From Polynucleobacter necessarius (GTDB lineage: Bacteria > Pseudomonadota > Gammaproteobacteria > Burkholderiales > Burkholderiaceae), in the NCBI RefSeq assembly GCF_900096755.1, contig NZ_LT615227.1, forward strand, positions 396,456 to 460,455: a DNA stretch of 64,000 nt, given 5' to 3'. The notes below the pieces were generated by a model. The model was given only the letters and a program-made list of their open reading frames with translations, was not told where the DNA came from and did not search any database. This document shows, in pieces, positions 60,347 through 64,000 of this stretch. Position 1 is the stretch's first letter. Every line of letters starts with the position of its first letter. Both the position numbers and the translations under genes were made by a program.

Positions 60347-61772
60347 TCAGAATCTTGACAGTTGCTGTATCGCGCAGCTCACGCAACCAATCCTGATAGG
60401 CCTGCTCAAACTTTTTCTCACGAATAGCTGCGAGAGCAAACTGTCGTTGCTTTTCAATAGTCAGCTGAGCTTCACGGCGCTCTAGCACCTGAATTAAATG
60501 CCAACCAAACTCCGTTTTAACAGGATTGCTGACCTCACCAACTTGCAGGCGGTTCATGGCTTGATCAAACTCGGGCACCAAATCACCAGGCCCCATCCAA
60601 CCTAAGTTTCCGCCGTTCGCAGCAGAGCCATCTTCAGAATACTTTTTGGCAAGCTCGCCAAAGTCCGCTGTCTTGGCGCGAACCTGATCTCTATATCCCT
60701 GAAGACGTCTCTCGGCATCTTGGTTAGATAAGCCAGGACGATTGCGCAACAAAATATGGCGCGACATTGTTTGCGTAACCATAATATTTTGCAGAGTAGT
60801 AGAAGCAGCCTCCTGTGGAGCAGCCTGAGGTTCAGGGGCAGCGCCAGCAACAAGCGCGCGACGATCCAATACTTTGAGCACATGGTAACCAGCTGGACTC
60901 TTCACGACATTACTGGCAACCTGGCCACCGCCAGTATTTCTAATGGCTTCATAAAATAATTGAGGCAAACGATCTGGAGTGCGATAACCCAGATCCTGAA
61001 ACTTAATGCTTGGATTATCTTTAGCAGCCATTGCACCCAGTTGCATAAAATCAGCATCGCCGCGGGCTTGACGCAATAAAGCGTCTGCAAGTTTCTTGAC
61101 TTCAGCTTGAGTGCCGGCCCCAGCTCCCGCATTTACGGGAATAAAAATCTGTGCAACATCGATTTCTTCTGGAGCGCCCTTTGCGGCTGGCGCAGATCGC
61201 TGAACAGGACCACCCGTGACGGCAGCTCTACGATCCGCAATAAAGTTATCGATTTCAGCATCAGAAATCTTAATCTTGCCTTCAACCTCACGCTCACGAT
61301 AACGACTCACAATAATTTCATCGCGCAACATTTCTTTGTAACGTGCAAAAGTAGTACCCGAAGCTTCAATTTTCACTTTGAGCTCTGCATACGTTAATTT
61401 ATTTTTTGCCGCAATATCGCCAACGATTTTATTAATTTCTTTGTCCGTAATTTTTACGCCATCTTGTTCGGCATTTTGGAGTTGAATTTTCTCAACAATT
61501 AAACGCTCGAGAATGACTTTTCGTAAAGTAGCATCGTCTGGCAGCTTTGCCCCCTGCTTTTTAAGGGCAGCAATTCGATCATCAATCTCTTTACGTGTAA
61601 CGTAGCCTGTATTAACAACTGCCGCAACTCCGTCAATATTCCGAACCTTGCTATCGACAACAGCACCACTGCGAGCAGAATCTTGCGCAGCGCTGAAGCT
61701 AGAAAATGAAGCAAGGCCGCAAAATAAAATAGCGGCACTAAGGTGTTTAAGGCGATTCCTGCAAAGCATCAT
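60312..61772 (-). CDS. surA: Periplasmic chaperone and peptidyl-prolyl isomerase SurA
   Basis: The 486-residue product has a signal peptide (about 1-29), a SurA N-domain with VAAVVNTGYVTRKEIDDRIA, and two parvulin PPIase domains (about 200-305 and 335-440; the second with SEDGSAANGGNLGWMGPGD). It helps outer-membrane proteins, including LptD, to fold. Its ATG overlaps the lptD stop by 4 bases. Intact. Confidence 0.95.
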   Translation of the reverse strand: MMLCRNRLKHLSAAILFCGLASFSSFSAAQDSARSGAVVDSKVRNIDGVAAVVNTGYVTRKEIDDRIAALKKQGAKLPDDATLRKVILERLIVEKIQLQNAEQDGVKITDKEINKIVGDIAAKNKLTYAELKVKIEASGTTFARYKEMLRDEIIVSRYREREVEGKIKISDAEIDNFIADRRAAVTGGPVQRSAPAAKGAPEEIDVAQIFIPVNAGAGAGTQAEVKKLADALLRQARGDADFMQLGAMAAKDNPSIKFQDLGYRTPDRLPQLFYEAIRNTGGGQVASNVVKSPAGYHVLKVLDRRALVAGAAPEPQAAPQEAASTTLQNIMVTQTMSRHILLRNRPGLSNQDAERRLQGYRDQVRAKTADFGELAKKYSEDGSAANGGNLGWMGPGDLVPEFDQAMNRLQVGEVSNPVKTEFGWHLIQVLERREAQLTIEKQRQFALAAIREKKFEQAYQDWLRELRDTATVKILNVEDAATSAPR

Positions 61773-64000
61773 TGATAGTTCTCATAAATTGAGGGTGGAA
61801 TTGGCTTAGAGGTAGGCATATATCCAGGGACATTTAACTTCATAATATCAACTGGATCTGGATTGCTTCCCGCACTAGCAAAGCCTCTAAATTCTATTTG
61901 GAATAGGATTTGGGTGGTGGTCATCTGTGATGTATTGGCCACTTGAGAGTACGCGCCACGGAAAGTCCAGCAATCACGAGTCCACTCTAAAGCCATTAAA
62001 GAATTTAAGGTTTTGGCAGCCAAAGCATCATATCCCCAACGGCCCAGCAACGACACTTCACGAGTAATCGGCCACTGCCCAGAAATATTGTATTGATCGG
62101 TTGTTGTTGCAGCCGGAACGAAAGTTTGATTGTTTTGTATCGAAGCCTGAACTGGTGGTGACCATACATTGCGATAGCCAAAATTTAAACTTCTGCCGGG
62201 AGTTGGTCGCCAGCTACCGCCAACAGTACTCTGCACAAATTTATTTAGCTGGGTGTTGTATTGTCCAAATACATCTGCACTGAAGTTACCAAGCAAACGA
62301 ATCGATCCCGAACCCAATGTATCCGAATACGTTGTAGGGCTAGCAATGTTGCCGTTCAAGCCAACTCTTTGACCTACAAATTGCTGCTTCTGAGCAAGCG
62401 TCACGTTTGCACGCTCAGTACCAGTGTTTGACTCAATGATGCGACTAGTTAAACCCAGTGTTGCAGCGTTGCTGTCAGCAATACGGTCATTACCGACAAA
62501 TGTGTTTTCACTAAAAATTTTGGAGACGCCAAAACCTGCATCAGCAGTATCGAAGATCGGCGTTTGCGCTTGGCTCTGATAAGGCGTGTACAGATAAAAC
62601 GCTCGCGGCTCCATAGTCAACAGCATATCGCGACCATAAAATCCTTTTAGCTCAGCTGCTTCACGCTCAAGAGCCAAACCAGAATCTAGACTAAAGGTCG
62701 GAATAGTAAAGCCTTGCACAATCGGGACAGTGCCCGTAGTAAATTGGGTTGCATTGTAAGTATTTGACTGAAAACTCACTTTGGGAGTTAAGTAATATCC
62801 TGGCGTCACCTGTGGGAGTGACATTGCACCCTTGAGAACAGTTCTATCAGCCTGGCTATATACACCTGGCGCTGTAGCCGCTAAATTGCCGCCGATGTTA
62901 TAAGAAAAGCGTGTGAAGTCAGATGAGAAAGTTGTAACAGGCCCACTTGGTAACGCTAAATACTTTCCGCTGTAATCCGCTGCTGCTGGAGTCAAGCGGT
63001 TGTTATAGGTAGCAGTAATGTTTGGCAATATGTTGTAAGGCGCTTGCACCGTAACCGTTGGATCGGGTTGCAAAGTTTGAAATGTTGCCGCTTTAGCGCC
63101 CACAGTCCAGTTACTCAAACTGCCTGTCAGATTTTTAGCGGTTCCAACCTCCTGACGAAATTGACTTGTGACAGCTCCAGCAATACTTTGTGAAAAATCT
63201 GTTGGATACATATTGTCAGAGACTCTTGCCATGTTGGCGTAGCCCGTCCATGAACCCGGTAAGGGCACACCGCCAGGTCCTGTCCCACCACTGAAAATCT
63301 GTCGCTGTTGCCAGTCGTACTTCCAGCGATCTGTGCCCGTCTTCTTATCGTAAGACATGAACTCACCCATGGCAGTGCCGGAATATTGACTATCCAAGAA
63401 TCGGTACTGAGCGCCAAGCATAGCGCCGCGTTGATTCATATAACGGGGCAATAACAGCAAGTCGCGGTTGGGCGCAATATTTACATAGTAGGGCTGAGTA
63501 ACATCAAATCCATTGTTGGAGTTATAGCCCGCAACCGGGGCGAGTAAGCCTGAGCGACGCTGGCCACCGGTTGGTGCGGTGAAATACGGAACGTAGGCAA
63601 TAGGCACATCAAAGAAATGCATGACGCCGTGCGTACTAACCATTTCTTTTTGTTCGTTATCAATCTCCATTGAGTTGACCGTGAAATACCAATCCATGTT
63701 TTCTGGTGTACACGTGGTGTAAGTAGCTTTATCAAATACAAACACATCAGCACTTTGCACGGTTAATTTACTTGCCGAGCCATTACCACCGTTATTGCGC
63801 AATTGGTATATAGGGGACTCCATTGCACCCTCGCGCGCATCCACTTTGAACTGTCCTTTAGGACCCTTAAACGTAACGTTGCCTTTTGATAACTCCGCGT
63901 TGCCTAATAGGTCTGCAATATCAGTGTCCGGATCATAAGTAATTTCATCTGCTTTCAGTACAGCTCCATTACGACGAATTTGCGCGCGACCTTTAAGATG
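61769..64000 (-). CDS. lptD: LPS-assembly protein LptD (N-terminal part beyond window)
   Basis: The frame stays open to the window edge, so the start is outside; an internal GTG at 63844 is not the start. The visible part has the end of the periplasmic OstA/LptA-like domain (ADEITYDPDTDIADLLGNAE) and a long beta-barrel domain (DVPIAYVPYFTAPTGGQRRS, RAFYLYTPYQSQAQTPIFD, RSLNFGYRNVW). LptD places lipopolysaccharide in the outer leaflet. It is the first visible gene of lptD-surA-pdxA-rsmA, with a 4-base overlap to surA. Confidence 0.95.
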   Translation of the reverse strand, partial: HLKGRAQIRRNGAVLKADEITYDPDTDIADLLGNAELSKGNVTFKGPKGQFKVDAREGAMESPIYQLRNNGGNGSASKLTVQSADVFVFDKATYTTCTPENMDWYFTVNSMEIDNEQKEMVSTHGVMHFFDVPIAYVPYFTAPTGGQRRSGLLAPVAGYNSNNGFDVTQPYYVNIAPNRDLLLLPRYMNQRGAMLGAQYRFLDSQYSGTAMGEFMSYDKKTGTDRWKYDWQQRQIFSGGTGPGGVPLPGSWTGYANMARVSDNMYPTDFSQSIAGAVTSQFRQEVGTAKNLTGSLSNWTVGAKAATFQTLQPDPTVTVQAPYNILPNITATYNNRLTPAAADYSGKYLALPSGPVTTFSSDFTRFSYNIGGNLAATAPGVYSQADRTVLKGAMSLPQVTPGYYLTPKVSFQSNTYNATQFTTGTVPIVQGFTIPTFSLDSGLALEREAAELKGFYGRDMLLTMEPRAFYLYTPYQSQAQTPIFDTADAGFGVSKIFSENTFVGNDRIADSNAATLGLTSRIIESNTGTERANVTLAQKQQFVGQRVGLNGNIASPTTYSDTLGSGSIRLLGNFSADVFGQYNTQLNKFVQSTVGGSWRPTPGRSLNFGYRNVWSPPVQASIQNNQTFVPAATTTDQYNISGQWPITREVSLLGRWGYDALAAKTLNSLMALEWTRDCWTFRGAYSQVANTSQMTTTQILFQIEFRGFASAGSNPDPVDIMKLNVPGYMPTSKPIPPSIYENYQ

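Overview
The window looks like the chromosome of a Polynucleobacter-type betaproteobacterium (Burkholderiaceae). This rests on gene families and gene order: split pntAa/pntAb/pntB, a CIRCE-controlled groES-groEL, a pgk-pyk-fbaA-purC-purE-purK-tsaC run, recA-recX and sucC-sucD, miaB-ybeY-corC-lnt-glyQ-glyS-gmhB-plsC, and lptD-surA-pdxA-ksgA. Base composition is moderate. The most telling feature is the state of the genes. About 45 core genes are intact, while about 19 dispensable ones carry frameshifts, stops, small duplications or deletions. That contrast fits a host-restricted lineage undergoing genome reduction, such as the Euplotes endosymbionts of Polynucleobacter necessarius. The species assignment is inference.

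Layout. 0-5.7 kb: end of the transhydrogenase operon, two proteins of unknown role, and groEL-groES with a CIRCE operator over its promoter. 5.8-11.5 kb: a decayed signalling locus (degenerate EAL-domain gene, intact LuxR-type response regulator, broken BvgS/EvgS-like hybrid kinase) and a broken dacB that has lost its active-site serine motif. 11.4-18.9 kb: a seven-gene minus-strand glycolysis/purine operon. 19.1-24.1 kb: ilvE, a zinc-finger protein, waaF, two small proteins and a BepA-like M48 protease.

24.1-31.4 kb is an eroded surface-glycan island. It begins with moaC, whose 5' end is disrupted by a 26-bp tandem duplication. It holds broken glycosyltransferase genes, a broken LIC_10190-like membrane protein and a broken TPR/glycosyltransferase gene. 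A second, divergent fragment of the moaC 3' end lies inside it in the same orientation, which suggests the island arrived or was exchanged at moaC.

31.5-37.7 kb: pilA, terC, sucDC, recX-recA with a LexA box in the promoter, a DUF2878 gene with a probable frameshift, and a tRNA-Met(CAT). 37.7-47.6 kb is a second decay zone: a secreted protein, an MHS-type MFS transporter, a gamma-glutamyltransferase, a zeta-class GST, amtB, a Rap1a-like gene and a glycine-zipper lipoprotein are all broken. Intact genes among them include a DUF6150 repeat protein, a MOSC protein, a TRIC-type channel, an AEC transporter and a gamma-carbonic anhydrase. 47.7-64 kb returns to intact genes: OsmC, rhodanese, an antiporter, tRNA modification, ribosome maturation, lipoprotein acylation, glycyl-tRNA synthetase, envelope lipid synthesis and outer-membrane assembly, ending inside lptD.

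Functionally, central metabolism, translation, DNA repair and envelope assembly are kept. Environmental sensing, scavenging transport, nitrogen uptake, glycan variation and detoxification are being lost. I found no rRNA, CRISPR array, prophage or complete insertion sequence. I did not find a clearly new multi-gene system. The most unusual structures are the two moaC-related duplications and the set of lesions at A/T homopolymers.
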